Below are positions 16,131 through 25,958 of a stretch of 64,000 nucleotides of DNA, piece after piece. The notes under the pieces are model-generated. The model saw only the letters and a list, made by a program, of their open reading frames with translations. It had not been told where the DNA came from and did not search any database. Source of the stretch: Sphingomonas bisphenolicum (GTDB lineage Bacteria > Pseudomonadota > Alphaproteobacteria > Sphingomonadales > Sphingomonadaceae); NCBI RefSeq assembly GCF_024349785.1, contig NZ_AP018818.1:747001-811000 (forward strand), read 5' to 3'. The translations under genes were made by a program, and so were the position numbers. Within the stretch, counting starts at the first letter, position 1. Every line of letters starts with the position of its first letter.

Positions 16131-16248
16131 ATGATCGTCTCTGATTGGTCGTCACCGGACCAATAGCTTTGCGAAGCTCCGTCCGCCAACGAAAACGGGG
16201 GACGCCTTTCGGCATCCCCCGTCCCCTCCCGCTCGGGATATCAGCCGA

Positions 16249-17649
16249 TCAGGCGGCCTTGGTGCGCCAGCCGTCGGCGTAGTTGTCGCGGGCGGCTTCC
16301 GAATAGGGGACCGAGGAGACGATCGCCTTGATTTCGGTCTGGACATGCGGTTCGACTGTCGGCTTGCGCGTGCCGCCATTGGGTTCTCCCCACAGCAGCG
16401 TCACTTCGGTGCCGGGCGCAGCGAACTCCGCGTCGACCATCGCCAGCGCCAGGAAGCGGCCGGCGTTGATGGTGTAGCCGATCCAGGTCGACAGGCCGAT
16501 GGTCTTGCCGTCCTTCAGCACCGCGTCATAGGGGTGCATGCAATAGACGGCGCTGGGGAATTCGAGGAACTTCGCCTTGTCGCCGGTCTGGAGCATCGAG
16601 CTCATGACGCGGACGATATCCTCGTTGTCCAGGGCCAGCGTCACCTTTTGACGGTGCGGCTGATCCTTGATCTTTTCCAGCGCTTCGCGGCCGACGAACT
16701 CATGGTCGAACTTGACCATGATGCCATAGCCCAGTTCCCACGGATTGAGGTAGTAATCCTCGATCTTGTCGGAGACGAAGCTGCCGCCGAGCGAGCATTT
16801 GCCTTCATAGCTGTTTTCGCCGATCCATTCGCGGAAGCCCTTCGAGCCTTCGCCGGTATAGGTGGCGGGCAGCGGCGAGGGGATCCAGCCGGATTCCAGC
16901 GTGTTCGACGAATAGGTACGGCCACCGCACAGGGTGAGGCCATAATCCTTGCCCGCTTCGATCAGCGCGTTGCGGACGGTGTCATAATCTTCCCACGGAC
17001 CAAACAGTTCGTAGCCGGGTTGGCCGGCCATGCCGTGGCGCAGCGCGCGCACTTCGACGCCGGCGATATTGATCGGCGCCATGTGGAAGAATTTCAGGTC
17101 CGGCGGCGTCTGGCCCATCGCCTTTTCCAGCACCGGCATGGCGTTCGGCCCCTGCAACTGGAAGCGATAGTTGCGGCGATAGCCCTGCTGGTCGAGCGGG
17201 CGGGCGATGGTGCGCTCGTCGCGTTCCACCTTCACGTCCCACTTGCCGGTCGAGGCCCAATATTCGACCCATTCGATCGAGGGGGCGCGGCCGACCAGTT
17301 CGAACTTTTCTTCTTCCAGATAGAAGAGGATGACGTCGCCGATCACATAGCCTTCGGGCGTGACGGGGGCGAACTGCTTGGCGCGGTTCGGCACGAAGCC
17401 CTTGAAGCTGTTGGGGGCGAGATAGGCCAGCATGTCGAACGCGCCGGGGCCGGTGACGAGCAGGTCGACCATGTGGAAGCTCTGGTTGAACAGGACCGAG
17501 CTTTCCGCCCAGCTCCGCTGTTCGTCGCGCCAGTTGCTATATTCGCCCGGCACGCCCGGATAGGCATTGGGGCCGACCTGCTGGTTACGCAGGAATTCGA
17601 CGATGTCGCCCTTTTCATCGAGCAGCTGTTGCAGGGTCTTGTCAGTCAT
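16249..17649 (-). CDS. Tetrahydrofolate-dependent aromatic O-demethylase, LigM/DesA type (466 aa)
   Basis: A GcvT-fold aminomethyltransferase relative specialised for methoxyaromatic acids. Diagnostic stretches are EYSNWRDEQRSWAESSVLF, NSFKGFVPNRAKQF, RHGMAGQPGYELFGPWED, SNTLESGWIPSPLPATYTG and WGEPNGGTRKPTVEPH, which run through the length of LigM (vanillate/3-O-methylgallate) and DesA (syringate) of Sphingobium SYK-6; length fits both (about 460-470 aa). The methyl group is transferred to tetrahydrofolate, giving 5-methyl-THF and a catechol. My reading leans to DesA but I cannot align it here. The ribosome site AAGGAGAGG supports 17649. The alpha/beta hydrolase gene ends at the very next base. 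Confidence 0.9.
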   Translation of the reverse strand: MTDKTLQQLLDEKGDIVEFLRNQQVGPNAYPGVPGEYSNWRDEQRSWAESSVLFNQSFHMVDLLVTGPGAFDMLAYLAPNSFKGFVPNRAKQFAPVTPEGYVIGDVILFYLEEEKFELVGRAPSIEWVEYWASTGKWDVKVERDERTIARPLDQQGYRRNYRFQLQGPNAMPVLEKAMGQTPPDLKFFHMAPINIAGVEVRALRHGMAGQPGYELFGPWEDYDTVRNALIEAGKDYGLTLCGGRTYSSNTLESGWIPSPLPATYTGEGSKGFREWIGENSYEGKCSLGGSFVSDKIEDYYLNPWELGYGIMVKFDHEFVGREALEKIKDQPHRQKVTLALDNEDIVRVMSSMLQTGDKAKFLEFPSAVYCMHPYDAVLKDGKTIGLSTWIGYTINAGRFLALAMVDAEFAAPGTEVTLLWGEPNGGTRKPTVEPHVQTEIKAIVSSVPYSEAARDNYADGWRTKAA

Positions 17650-18420
17650 TCAAACCTCTCCTTCGACTTGATCCGGAAGTTCACAAATGTCTTGCACGGA
17701 CGGCATTGAAAGCCATTGCCGCACGAGATGGTTGAAGGCCTGCGGCGCTTCCGCAGGCATCATATGGCCGGCGCCTTCGACGACGCGCAGTTGCGCGCCG
17801 GGAATCGCGGCGGCGATGGATATATGCTGGGCGACCGGGGACCATTGGTCCTGCCGGCCGACCATGGCGATGGTCGGACAGGCGATCGCCGGCAGCAGCG
17901 CATCGACCGAGGGACGGTGCAACAACGCCTCGATCTGCGCTTCGAACGTCGGCAGGCCGGCGGCGACCGCCATGGCGTAGAGCGCGTCCATCAGCGCTTC
18001 GTTGCGCAGGGCCGCGAATCCCATCATCGGCGGCAGCCATTGCGCGACCAGCGCGCCGATGCCCTGGGCGCGGCCGATATCGCGCAGGCGGTAGCGGCCC
18101 TCGCGCTCGCCGGGCTTTACAGGGTGGACGCCGGTATCGACCATCGCCAGCCGCTCCACGCGATCGGGCGCCTTGCGCATGACTTCAAGCGCGACCCGCG
18201 CGCCCATCGAATGGCCCAGCAGGGCGCAGCGATCGGACATGTGGGCGATGACATGATCGGCCATCGCCTCGATTCGGTCGCAACCGGGGTAGAAACCATC
18301 GATCACAGCGCTGCCGGGGAAAGCGGCCAACGTTTCGCCGAACATGCGGGAATCGCACAGCAATCCCGGCAGGATCAGGAGGGGGGCGCTGACATCGCGA
18401 TCTGATGATTTCGCATCCAT
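17650..18420 (-). CDS. Alpha/beta hydrolase (256 aa)
   Basis: Serine hydrolase fold with the nucleophile elbow GHSMGA, an oxyanion LPGLLCD segment near residue 17, a charge-relay aspartate probably in GRQDQW and the histidine in EGAGHMMPAEAP. It is immediately upstream of the O-demethylase on the same strand. In this context it could open an aromatic ester (for example a chlorogenate, feruloyl ester or methyl ester) to give the methoxy acid for demethylation. The start at 18420 overlaps a TGAATATTTCA element, which would put a repressor site right at the gene start. Confidence 0.85.
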   Translation of the reverse strand: MDAKSSDRDVSAPLLILPGLLCDSRMFGETLAAFPGSAVIDGFYPGCDRIEAMADHVIAHMSDRCALLGHSMGARVALEVMRKAPDRVERLAMVDTGVHPVKPGEREGRYRLRDIGRAQGIGALVAQWLPPMMGFAALRNEALMDALYAMAVAAGLPTFEAQIEALLHRPSVDALLPAIACPTIAMVGRQDQWSPVAQHISIAAAIPGAQLRVVEGAGHMMPAEAPQAFNHLVRQWLSMPSVQDICELPDQVEGEV

Positions 18421-18447
18421 GAATATTTCATCTACACGAATATTTCG
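18420..18447. promoter_or_regulatory. Paired near-palindromes before hydrolase/O-demethylase operon
   Basis: TGAATATTTCA (18420-18430) and CGAATATTTCG (18437-18447) are two similar 11-bp elements 17 bp apart, placed at the start of the operon. On the minus strand they include ATATTCGTG, also present before the MetE-like operon at 13108. They are candidates for IclR binding; the evidence is only sequence similarity. Confidence 0.4.
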
Positions 18448-18494
18448 GGTCGGGCCAGAGAGAAAATGCAGGCGGGCGACCCGAATGATCCGCG

Positions 18495-19835
18495 CTAAGG
18501 CAGGTGCCTTTCCTCATCCGCCGGGCGAAGACGCGACAGCAGCAGGACCAGCGCGGCGACCGCAGAACCCAGCGCGAGCAGCAGCGAGGTGACGCCCCTG
18601 CCCGCCCCCACCGCCAGCAACTGCCCGGCGAGGAACGGGCCGAGCGCCGCGCCCATGCGGCCGAAGCCGATCACCGTGCCGGTGCCTGTCGCGCGCAGCG
18701 TGGTGGGATAGATATTGGCGATCAGGGCATAGAGGCCGACCACCGATCCATTGGCGAGAAAGCCCAGGATGAACGCCGCCACCTGAAGCCAGACCATGGC
18801 GGCGGGGACGGCGCCGAAGGCGGCGACCGCGACCGCCGCGCCGGCCAGCCCGCCGATCACCAGCGGGCGCAGGCCGAGGCGCGGCGAGAGGAAGCCGAGC
18901 GTCAGCCCGCCGATCGCGCCGCCCATGTTCATGAACACCGACACGATCGTCGCGCGCGACGGATCGAACCCCAGCGCCACGACCAGCGAGGGCGCCCAGC
19001 CCAGCGCATAATAGAAGGTCATCATGTGCAGGCCGTACATGAGGATCAGCGCGATCGTCGTGACGCGGTAGCGATCGGCGAAGAGCTGGCCCATCGACGC
19101 CCTGGGTTCGTCCACGATGGCCACCTGCCCCGCTTCCGGCTGGCCGAGCCGGCGCAATATGGCGTTGATGCGCGGCAGCGCAGCCGGGCCGTGGCGAGTG
19201 GCGAGCCAACTGACCGATTCGGGCAGCAGGAGCAGCACGAGCGGCACCATCAGCGCGGTGGCGCCGGCGCCGGCGAGGAAGATCGATTCCCAGCCATGGT
19301 TCCTGAGCAATTGCGCCGCGCCCCAGCCGCCGACGATGCCGCCGACCGGATAGCCCGCCGCCATGATGCTGACCGCCAGGTCGCGGCGGCGCCGGTTGGC
19401 GAATTCCGCCGACGCGGCGTTGACCGCCGCCAGCACCGCGCCGAGGCCAAGGCCGGTAAAGGCGCGCAGCAGGCAGAGTAGCACGACGCTGGGGGCGAAG
19501 GCGGAGGCCAACATGCCGCCCACCATGATGGCGAGGCACAGGAGGATTTGCGGCCGACGCCCGATGCGGTCGGCAAGCTGGCCCAGCGTCAGCGAGCCGA
19601 CGACCATGCCCGCCAGCCCGGCCGACACGACCAGGCCGATCGCGCCGGGGCCGATGCTCCATGCGCGGGCGATGCCCGGCGCGGCGAAGGTGACGGCGAG
19701 AATGTCGAACCCGTCGAGCGCATTGAGCAGAAAGCAGATGGCGATCGCCATGACCTGCGGCAGGCGCATCGGCCGGCTGGCCAGAATGCTGCGCGGATCG
19801 TCGGCGGGCAAGGCTGCGGTCGGCATGACGGCCAT
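18495..19835 (-). CDS. MFS transporter, aromatic acid:H+ symporter type (446 aa)
   Basis: Twelve-helix major facilitator with the AAHS features: NALDGFDILAVTFAAPGIA in TM1 (the D/G-rich motif of BenK, PcaK and VanK), GQLADRIGRRPQILLC in loop 2-3 and FLSPRLGLRPLV in loop 8-9. It probably imports an aromatic acid such as ferulate, vanillate or coumarate. The AGAGGAA ribosome site is 8 bases before the ATG at 19835. Operator B4 lies about 70 bp upstream, placing the gene in the MarR (ferulate) regulon. It is divergent from a second MFS gene. Confidence 0.9.
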   Translation of the reverse strand: MAVMPTAALPADDPRSILASRPMRLPQVMAIAICFLLNALDGFDILAVTFAAPGIARAWSIGPGAIGLVVSAGLAGMVVGSLTLGQLADRIGRRPQILLCLAIMVGGMLASAFAPSVVLLCLLRAFTGLGLGAVLAAVNAASAEFANRRRRDLAVSIMAAGYPVGGIVGGWGAAQLLRNHGWESIFLAGAGATALMVPLVLLLLPESVSWLATRHGPAALPRINAILRRLGQPEAGQVAIVDEPRASMGQLFADRYRVTTIALILMYGLHMMTFYYALGWAPSLVVALGFDPSRATIVSVFMNMGGAIGGLTLGFLSPRLGLRPLVIGGLAGAAVAVAAFGAVPAAMVWLQVAAFILGFLANGSVVGLYALIANIYPTTLRATGTGTVIGFGRMGAALGPFLAGQLLAVGAGRGVTSLLLALGSAVAALVLLLSRLRPADEERHLP

Positions 19836-19903
19836 GGGCGGCGTTCCTCTCATTTATCGGGGCAAGGCGCGGCGGCGAGCGCTGCGCTCCATGCGGCGCA
19901 CAT

Positions 19904-19920
19904 TGTATGTGGATGACACA
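19904..19920. promoter_or_regulatory. Operator B4, MarR-type site before the AAHS transporter
   Basis: TGTAT-GTGGATG-ACACA matches the B consensus TGTRY-N7-ATACA with one mismatch in the right arm, and the spacer keeps ATG. It is 69 bp before the transporter start on the minus strand. Confidence 0.6.
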
Positions 19921-19987
19921 ATATGCAAATCGAAACATCGCCGGTCGCAAGGCCGCGCAAACGCTTGTGAAAGGCGCAAAACAAATA

Positions 19988-19999
19988 TAACGTTCGTTA
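19988..19999. promoter_or_regulatory. Operator A3 before the Bcr/CflA transporter
   Basis: TAACGTTCGTTA has both half-sites of the A family with a TT centre. It lies 27 bp before the start of the plus-strand MFS gene. Together with B4 at 19904 this divergent region carries both operator types. Confidence 0.7.
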
Positions 20000-20026
20000 C
20001 TAATTAGGGAGAGGACAGACCAGACG

Positions 20027-21241
20027 ATGCCGCACGCCACCGACCCGGCCGGCCGGAAAGACACCGAGCCGAGCCTGCTGCTGGGCATCGCCTTCGGCTT
20101 TCTCTCCTCGCTCGGCCCCTTCGCCATCGACCTGTACCTGCCGGCCATGCCGGGCATGGCGCGGGCGATGGCGGCGGACAGCGGCGCGGTGCAGCGCACG
20201 CTGTCCGCCTTCTTCCTGGGGCTGGCGCTGGCGCAGATTCCGTTGGGGAGTTTGGGCGACCGGTTCGGGCGGCGGCGGCCGCTGATCGGCGGGCTGGCGC
20301 TATTCACGATCGCCTCGATCGCCTGCGCGATGGCGACCAGCCTGACCATGCTGGTCGCATGCCGATTTTTACAGGGCATGGGGGCATGTGCGGGGACATC
20401 GAGCGTGCGCGCGATGATCCGCGACCGGCATAGCGGTCATCGCGCCGCGCAACTCATGGCCTTCACCTTCCTGATCATCGGCATATCGCCGGTGCTGGCG
20501 CCGCTCGCCGGAAGTTACCTGTTGCAGATCATGCCGTGGCGCGGACTGTTCCTGCTGCTGGCGGGCGGCGGCATCGTGGCGCTGGTGGCGGTCGCGCTGA
20601 GGCTGCCGGAATCGCTGCCGCCCGAAAAGCGGCTACGCCCTCAGCCGATGATGCAGGCCTATCGCGGGTTGCTGGCGACGCCCGCGTTCCTGGGCTGGAC
20701 GCTGGTGGCGGGGCTGGCGACGACGGTGCCCTTCGCCTTCGTGACCGCCGCGCCGTTCGTCTATACGCAGGGGTTCGGGCTGACGCCGCATCATTACAGC
20801 CTGCTGCTGGCGCTGAATGCCGTGACGTCGATCATCGCGACCCAGTTCGCGCCGGCGCTGATGCGGCGGCTGGGCGCGCGGACGCTGGTGACCGGGGTGG
20901 CGCTGGTCGCGATCGGCGCGACCGGGCTGATCGCTTTGGCGGGCGCGGGGGCGCCGATCGCGCTGTTCCAAGCCTATTCGATGCTTTTGTTCGCCCTGTC
21001 CGGCTTCATCCTGACGCCTGCGGCGATTTCCGCGCTGGATGCGGCGGCCGGCGGCGCGGGGGCGGCGGCGGGATTGCTCGGCACGTTGCAACTGGCGATC
21101 ACGGCCGCGGCAAGCGCGGCGGTGTCGCTGCTGCCATCGGTGTCCATCCTGCCGCTGACCGGCGTTCTGGGGGTCAGTTTCCTGACGATGCTGCTGGTGA
21201 TGGCGGCGCTCGGCCTGGAGCAGGCGCGCGTGCGCGCCTAG
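20027..21241 (+). CDS. Bcr/CflA-family MFS drug:H+ antiporter (404 aa)
   Basis: Twelve-helix DHA1 exporter: SLGPFAIDLYLPAMPGMARAM at the N-terminus is the Bcr/CflA signature, followed by GSLGDRFGRRRPLI and ACRFLQGMGACAG. Such proteins expel toxic compounds; here probably a phenolic substrate or pathway intermediate, since operator A3 lies 27 bp upstream and ties it to the NTF2/SDR/flavocytochrome genes. The last bases overlap the start of an intergenic repeat. Confidence 0.9.
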   Translation: MPHATDPAGRKDTEPSLLLGIAFGFLSSLGPFAIDLYLPAMPGMARAMAADSGAVQRTLSAFFLGLALAQIPLGSLGDRFGRRRPLIGGLALFTIASIACAMATSLTMLVACRFLQGMGACAGTSSVRAMIRDRHSGHRAAQLMAFTFLIIGISPVLAPLAGSYLLQIMPWRGLFLLLAGGGIVALVAVALRLPESLPPEKRLRPQPMMQAYRGLLATPAFLGWTLVAGLATTVPFAFVTAAPFVYTQGFGLTPHHYSLLLALNAVTSIIATQFAPALMRRLGARTLVTGVALVAIGATGLIALAGAGAPIALFQAYSMLLFALSGFILTPAAISALDAAAGGAGAAAGLLGTLQLAITAAASAAVSLLPSVSILPLTGVLGVSFLTMLLVMAALGLEQARVRA

Positions 21242-21343
21242 AGCATGCTGCTCTAAATCCGACGCACATCGCGCGCTCTTAGTTTTTGTTGTCGCATCGT
21301 TTTAAGCAGAAAAGCGGTTCCCATTTTTCCGCACGATGCTCTA
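21240..21343. repeat. Alphaproteobacterial intergenic repeat element, cut by IS
   Basis: The stretch opens with the palindrome AGAGCATGCTGCTCT and ends with GCACGATGCTCTA; the middle (GCATCGTTTTAAGCAGAAAA) is the familiar core of a short repeat scattered between genes in many alphaproteobacteria. The IS element inserted at the TA of its final CTCTA, so the rest of the repeat, if any, is beyond 22164 and not evident there. Confidence 0.5.
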
Positions 21344-22164
21344 AGGCTTGTGGGGATTCACCGGGAATTGATGACGGCTGCAGCGAGGTGGATCATGGCC
21401 TCGAAGCTGCGATCGGTTTTGCAGGCGCGCATGGCGATACGCTTGAATTCCTTGAGTTTGCAGAAGAAGTTTTCGATGAGGTGGCGCCACTTGTACATTT
21501 CGGCGTCGAGCGGGATGGGTCTGGCGCGTCGCGGGTGCTGCGAGATGACGATTTTTGCACCCCGCTCGTTGAGATCGGCGACGATATCGTTGCTGTCGAA
21601 AGCCTTGTCAGCGAGCAGTGCGCCGAACTTGATGCCGTCGATGAGTGGAGCAACGCCAACCGTGTCGAAGCGGTGGCCGGGCATCAAGCGGAAGCGGACA
21701 AGGTTGCCCAGCGCATCGGTCAAAGCCAGGATCTTGGTCGTCATGCCTCCTTTGGAACGACCAATGGCCTGGCTCTGAGTCCCCCTTTTGCGCCCTGGCC
21801 GTGCCGGTGAACCTTGACGATGGTGGCATCGATCATGGCGTATTCCATGTCGGGTTCATCCGACAGAGCATCGAAAATCCGCTTGAAAACATCGGCTTCC
21901 CGCCAATCGCGAAATCGGCGGAATGCCGTGCTCCAATTGCCGAACATCGCCGGTAGGTCGCGCCATGGACTTCCAGTGCGGACAATCCACAGCACTGCCT
22001 CCACGAACAGCCGGTTGTTTCTGCCGCTGCGTCCGGGGTCGGTGATCTTGCCCAGACAGTGCGGTTCCATCTGCGCCCATTGGGCGTCCGTCAGTACAAA
22101 GCGATCCATCCAGAGTGTGAATCACAACTCCAGCAAAAGGGGAATCCTAAATCCCCACAGCCCT
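21344..22164 (-). mobile_element. IS5-family (IS427-like) insertion sequence, copy 1 (821 bp)
   Basis: Ends are imperfect inverted repeats: left AGGCTTGTGGGGATTCA, right (reverse complement) AGGGCTGTGGGGATTTA, flanked by TA on each side as expected for this group. It carries a two-frame DDE transposase on the minus strand. Copy 2 at 51278-52098 is the same length and appears identical, in the same orientation. Confidence 0.92.
21358..22109 (-). CDS. IS5-family transposase made by -1 frameshift (orfA 22109-21741, orfB 21744-21358)
   Basis: orfA (122 aa) has the N-terminal DUF4096/HTH part (MDRFVLTDAQWAQMEPHCLG, WIVRTGSPWRDLP) and the first catalytic Asp in MIDATIVKVHRHGQG. orfB (128 aa) carries the second Asp (ADKAFDSND) and the Glu region (WRHLIENFFCKLKEFKRIA). 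The run AAAAGGGGG (plus-strand CCCCCTTTT, 21781-21789) lets ribosomes slip -1, giving the continuous AKGG-TQSQAIGRSKGGMTTK seen in single-frame relatives. The orfA stop and orfB ATG overlap (ATGA), so orfB could also be made alone. Confidence 0.88.
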
Positions 22165-22319
22165 TAGCCGACCTGCGCCAGCCAGTCGGCGAGATTATAG
22201 TGGTTGCTGACCCGCGCGATCCGGCCGTCGCGGATGACGAAGAAGGCGCCCTTCCCTTCGCGCACCGCGCCCTGCTAGGGTTCGTTCACGACATCGTCGG
22301 TCAGCAGGTCGATGCTCAT
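22164..22319 (-). pseudogene. Decayed NTF2/SnoaL-like gene at the end of the formaldehyde operon
   Basis: The ATG at 22319 overlaps the frmB stop (ATGA), as in a real operon partner. It reads MSIDLLTDDVVNEP, then TAG (22275-22277), then in the same frame GKGAFFVIRDGRIARVSNHYNLADWLAQVG, which is the C-terminal part of a SnoaL-like fold. At about 50 residues it lacks most of the domain, so both an internal deletion and a nonsense change have occurred. The IS element begins at its stop codon. The intact gene was probably the last gene of a frmA-frmB-NTF2 operon. Confidence 0.75.
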
Positions 22320-23166
22320 GCCGCGCCTTGCTGCGTCAGCCGCGCGGCGTGCCAGCGCAGATGATCGCCCATGAAGGTTGCGATGAAATAATAGCTATGG
22401 TCATAGCCATCGCGCAGCGTCAGCGTCAGCGGGATGCCGGCCCCGTCGCAGGCGGCGCGCAGCAGGCCAGGCCGCAATTGCGGCTCCAGGAAAGCGTCGG
22501 CCGCGCCCTGGTCCACCAGCAAGGCGGGCAGGCGCGCGCCATCCTCGATCAGGGCGACGGCGTCATGCTTGCGCCAGGCGGCGCGATCGTCGCCCAGATA
22601 GCCGCCCAGCGCCTTGTGTCCCCAGGGCACTTGCGAGGGCGCGACGATCGGCGCGAAAGCGGAGACGGCCTTGTACCGGTCGGGGAAGGTCAGGCCGATG
22701 GTGAGCGCGCCATGGCCGCCCATCGAATGGCCCATGATCGACTGGCGATCCGGGTCGGCGGGGAAATGTGCGGCGACGAGCGCGGGCAGTTCCTGCGTCA
22801 CATAGGACCACATGCGGTAATGCTGCGCGAAGGGCTGCTGCGTCGCGTCGACATAGAAGCCCGCGCCCAACCCGAAATCATAGGCACCATCGGGATCGTC
22901 GGGCACGCCCTCACCGCGGGGCGAGGTGTCGGGTGCGACGAAGATCAGCCCCAGTTCGGCGCACAGGCGGCGATATTCGCCCTTGTCCGTGACATTGGCG
23001 TGGGTGCAGGTCAGCCCCGACAGATACCAGACGACCGGCAGCGTCGCGCCCGCCTCATGTGGGGGGACATAGACCGAGAAGGTCATGTCCGTGCCGGTGA
23101 CGGCAGAGGCGTGCCGGTACACGCCCTGCACGCCGCCAAAGGCGCGATTGGTGCTGACCGTTTCCA

Positions 23167-23167
<1 letters not shown>
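22316..23167 (-). CDS. frmB: S-formylglutathione hydrolase (283 aa)
   Basis: Esterase-D family serine hydrolase that splits S-formylglutathione to formate and glutathione. The nucleophile is in MGHSMGGHGAL, the acid in LLVDQGAADAFL and the histidine in RDGYDHSYYFI; LSGLTCTHANVTDKGEY is the family N-terminal signature. It overlaps the frmA stop by one base (TGATG), so the two detoxification steps are co-translated. Formaldehyde sources in the island include any deformylating NTF2-type lyase and oxidative demethylation. Confidence 0.95.
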
Positions 23168-24279
<1,112 letters not shown>

Positions 24280-24444
24280 GGGTCTACTCCCGAATTGGTC
24301 CGATAATCGGAAAATCCTGTGCCCGATCGGCAGGGGCCCGTGCAAGCCCGCGCCGCGCGGCGGTGGTGTCGCCCGCTCTAGCAATATCCCGCCTGCGCGA
24401 TAAGAAAGCATTTGCGGGATTCATTATTTCTGGAGTGGGACAAT

Positions 24445-25332
24445 ATGCACCGCTGGGAAGGCATAGACGAGTTCGTCGCGATCGCAGCCGCGGGCAGTTT
24501 CAAGGCGGGCGCCGAGGCGCTGGGCCTGTCGACCACCCATATGAGCCGCGCCATCGCCGCGCTGGAGGCGCGGGTGCAGGCGCCTTTGTTCCACCGCACA
24601 ACCCGGACGGTGCGGCTGACCGATACGGGCCGCGTCTTTTTCGACCATTGCAGCCGGATCGTCGCCGAGCGAGACGAGGCGATCGCGATGATCAGCGAGG
24701 GCGGCGAGCCGCAGGGGGACATTCGCATCACCTGCTCCACCGCTATGGGCGAGCGCTTCATCGCGCCGATCGTGCGGCGCTATGCCTCCAGCCATGCCAA
24801 GCTGCGGATCAGCATCGACCTGACCAACCGGCTGGTCGACCTGGTGGGCGAGGGCTATGACCTGGCCATCCGCACCGGGGAGCTGGCGGAATCGCGGCTG
24901 ATCGGCACCCGGATCGCCTCGCGGCGGCTCCATACCTGCGCCGCGCCCGCCTATCTCGACCGGCAGGGCCGGCCCGGCAAGCCCGGCGACCTGTCGCGGC
25001 ACGAATGCCTGGTCGGCACGTCGCCGCTGTGGCGGTTCCGGCGGGGCGGGCGGGCGGAGAGCATCCGGCCCAAAGGGCGGTGGCGCTGCAACAGCGGCGG
25101 CGCGGTGGCGGAGGCCGCGATTGCGGGCATGGGGGTATGCCAGTTGCCCGAATTCTACCTGCTGCCCCACATCGCATCGGGCGCGCTGGAGGAAGTGCTG
25201 GACGATTTCCGGCCCGATGACGAACCGATCTGGGCGGTCTATCCGCAGCGTCGCCATCTGTTGCCCAAGATCAGCGGGCTACTGGAGTTGTTGCGGGCCG
25301 AACTGCCCGCCGCGCTGGCGCGGCAGGCCTGA
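24445..25332 (+). CDS. LysR-family regulator (295 aa)
   Basis: N-terminal HTH MHRWEGIDEFVAIAAAGSFKAGAEALGLSTTHMSRAIAALE and a LysR substrate domain resembling the DsdC/CrgA subgroup (GDIRITCSTAMGERFIAPIV, GYDLAIRTGEL). It is divergent from frmA; LysR proteins usually act on the adjacent divergent operon, so formaldehyde or a thiol adduct is a plausible effector. GGAG at about 24433 supports the start at 24445. Confidence 0.88.
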   Translation: MHRWEGIDEFVAIAAAGSFKAGAEALGLSTTHMSRAIAALEARVQAPLFHRTTRTVRLTDTGRVFFDHCSRIVAERDEAIAMISEGGEPQGDIRITCSTAMGERFIAPIVRRYASSHAKLRISIDLTNRLVDLVGEGYDLAIRTGELAESRLIGTRIASRRLHTCAAPAYLDRQGRPGKPGDLSRHECLVGTSPLWRFRRGGRAESIRPKGRWRCNSGGAVAEAAIAGMGVCQLPEFYLLPHIASGALEEVLDDFRPDDEPIWAVYPQRRHLLPKISGLLELLRAELPAALARQA

Positions 25333-25336
25333 ACGC

Positions 25337-25897
25337 TCAGGCCGTCGGCTCGTCGTCGCCGTCGGGCCGGGTGAATTCGAGGAACCGGCTGTTGCCGCTG
25401 TCGTCGGTGGCTTCGAGCGTGTCGACCAGCGTGTCGAGATACTGGTTGAGCATGTCGACCTCCTGCCCTGCCAGGGCAGAGACGAGATAGGTCGCCACCT
25501 TGTCCGTCTGCGGGCGCATCAGGCCGTAGAGGCGCTGCCCCTCGTCGGTCAGGATGAGCGTCTTGCGCCGCTTGTTGCCGGGATCGCGCTCGACCGCGAT
25601 GCGGCCATGCTTTTGCAGCGCGGCGACCGCGCGGGAGACGCTCATCGGATTGACGCCGGTCATTTCGGCCAGCTCATGGCTCGCCGAATTGGGGTGGCGC
25701 CCGATCAGCATCAGCAGGCGAAATTCATTGAGGCTGATCTTGTAGCGATGTTCCAGATAGGTGGAGAAAGGCGCCATCAGCTTGTTCGCCAGCCGCAGCA
25801 CGCGGTGGAGCGTGTCCGCCGGGCTGGCTTCGGCAGCGCGCGGCCGCGGCGGCTTGGAGGACGCGGACGGTTTCCGGGGCGGGCTGCTGTTCGACAT
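25337..25897 (-). CDS. MarR-family regulator 2 (186 aa)
   Basis: A Pro/Ser/Arg-rich N-terminal tail (about 28 residues) precedes a typical MarR winged helix: YKISLNEFRLLMLIG, SHELAEMTGVNPMSVSRAVAALQKHG, and a wing RDPGNKRRKTLILTDEG. It lies 61 bp after an NTF2-like gene on the same strand, whose promoter carries operator A4, so it is probably co-transcribed and may be the A-site repressor, giving autoregulation. The operator symmetry would equally suit a TetR protein. It ends 4 bp from the convergent LysR gene. Confidence 0.88.
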   Translation of the reverse strand: MSNSSPPRKPSASSKPPRPRAAEASPADTLHRVLRLANKLMAPFSTYLEHRYKISLNEFRLLMLIGRHPNSASHELAEMTGVNPMSVSRAVAALQKHGRIAVERDPGNKRRKTLILTDEGQRLYGLMRPQTDKVATYLVSALAGQEVDMLNQYLDTLVDTLEATDDSGNSRFLEFTRPDGDDEPTA

Positions 25898-25958
25898 GGT
25901 CTTCCGATAGGGCATCTGGCGGTGGTGAAGTCAAGCCATGCGTGGTGCGGCAGGTCAC

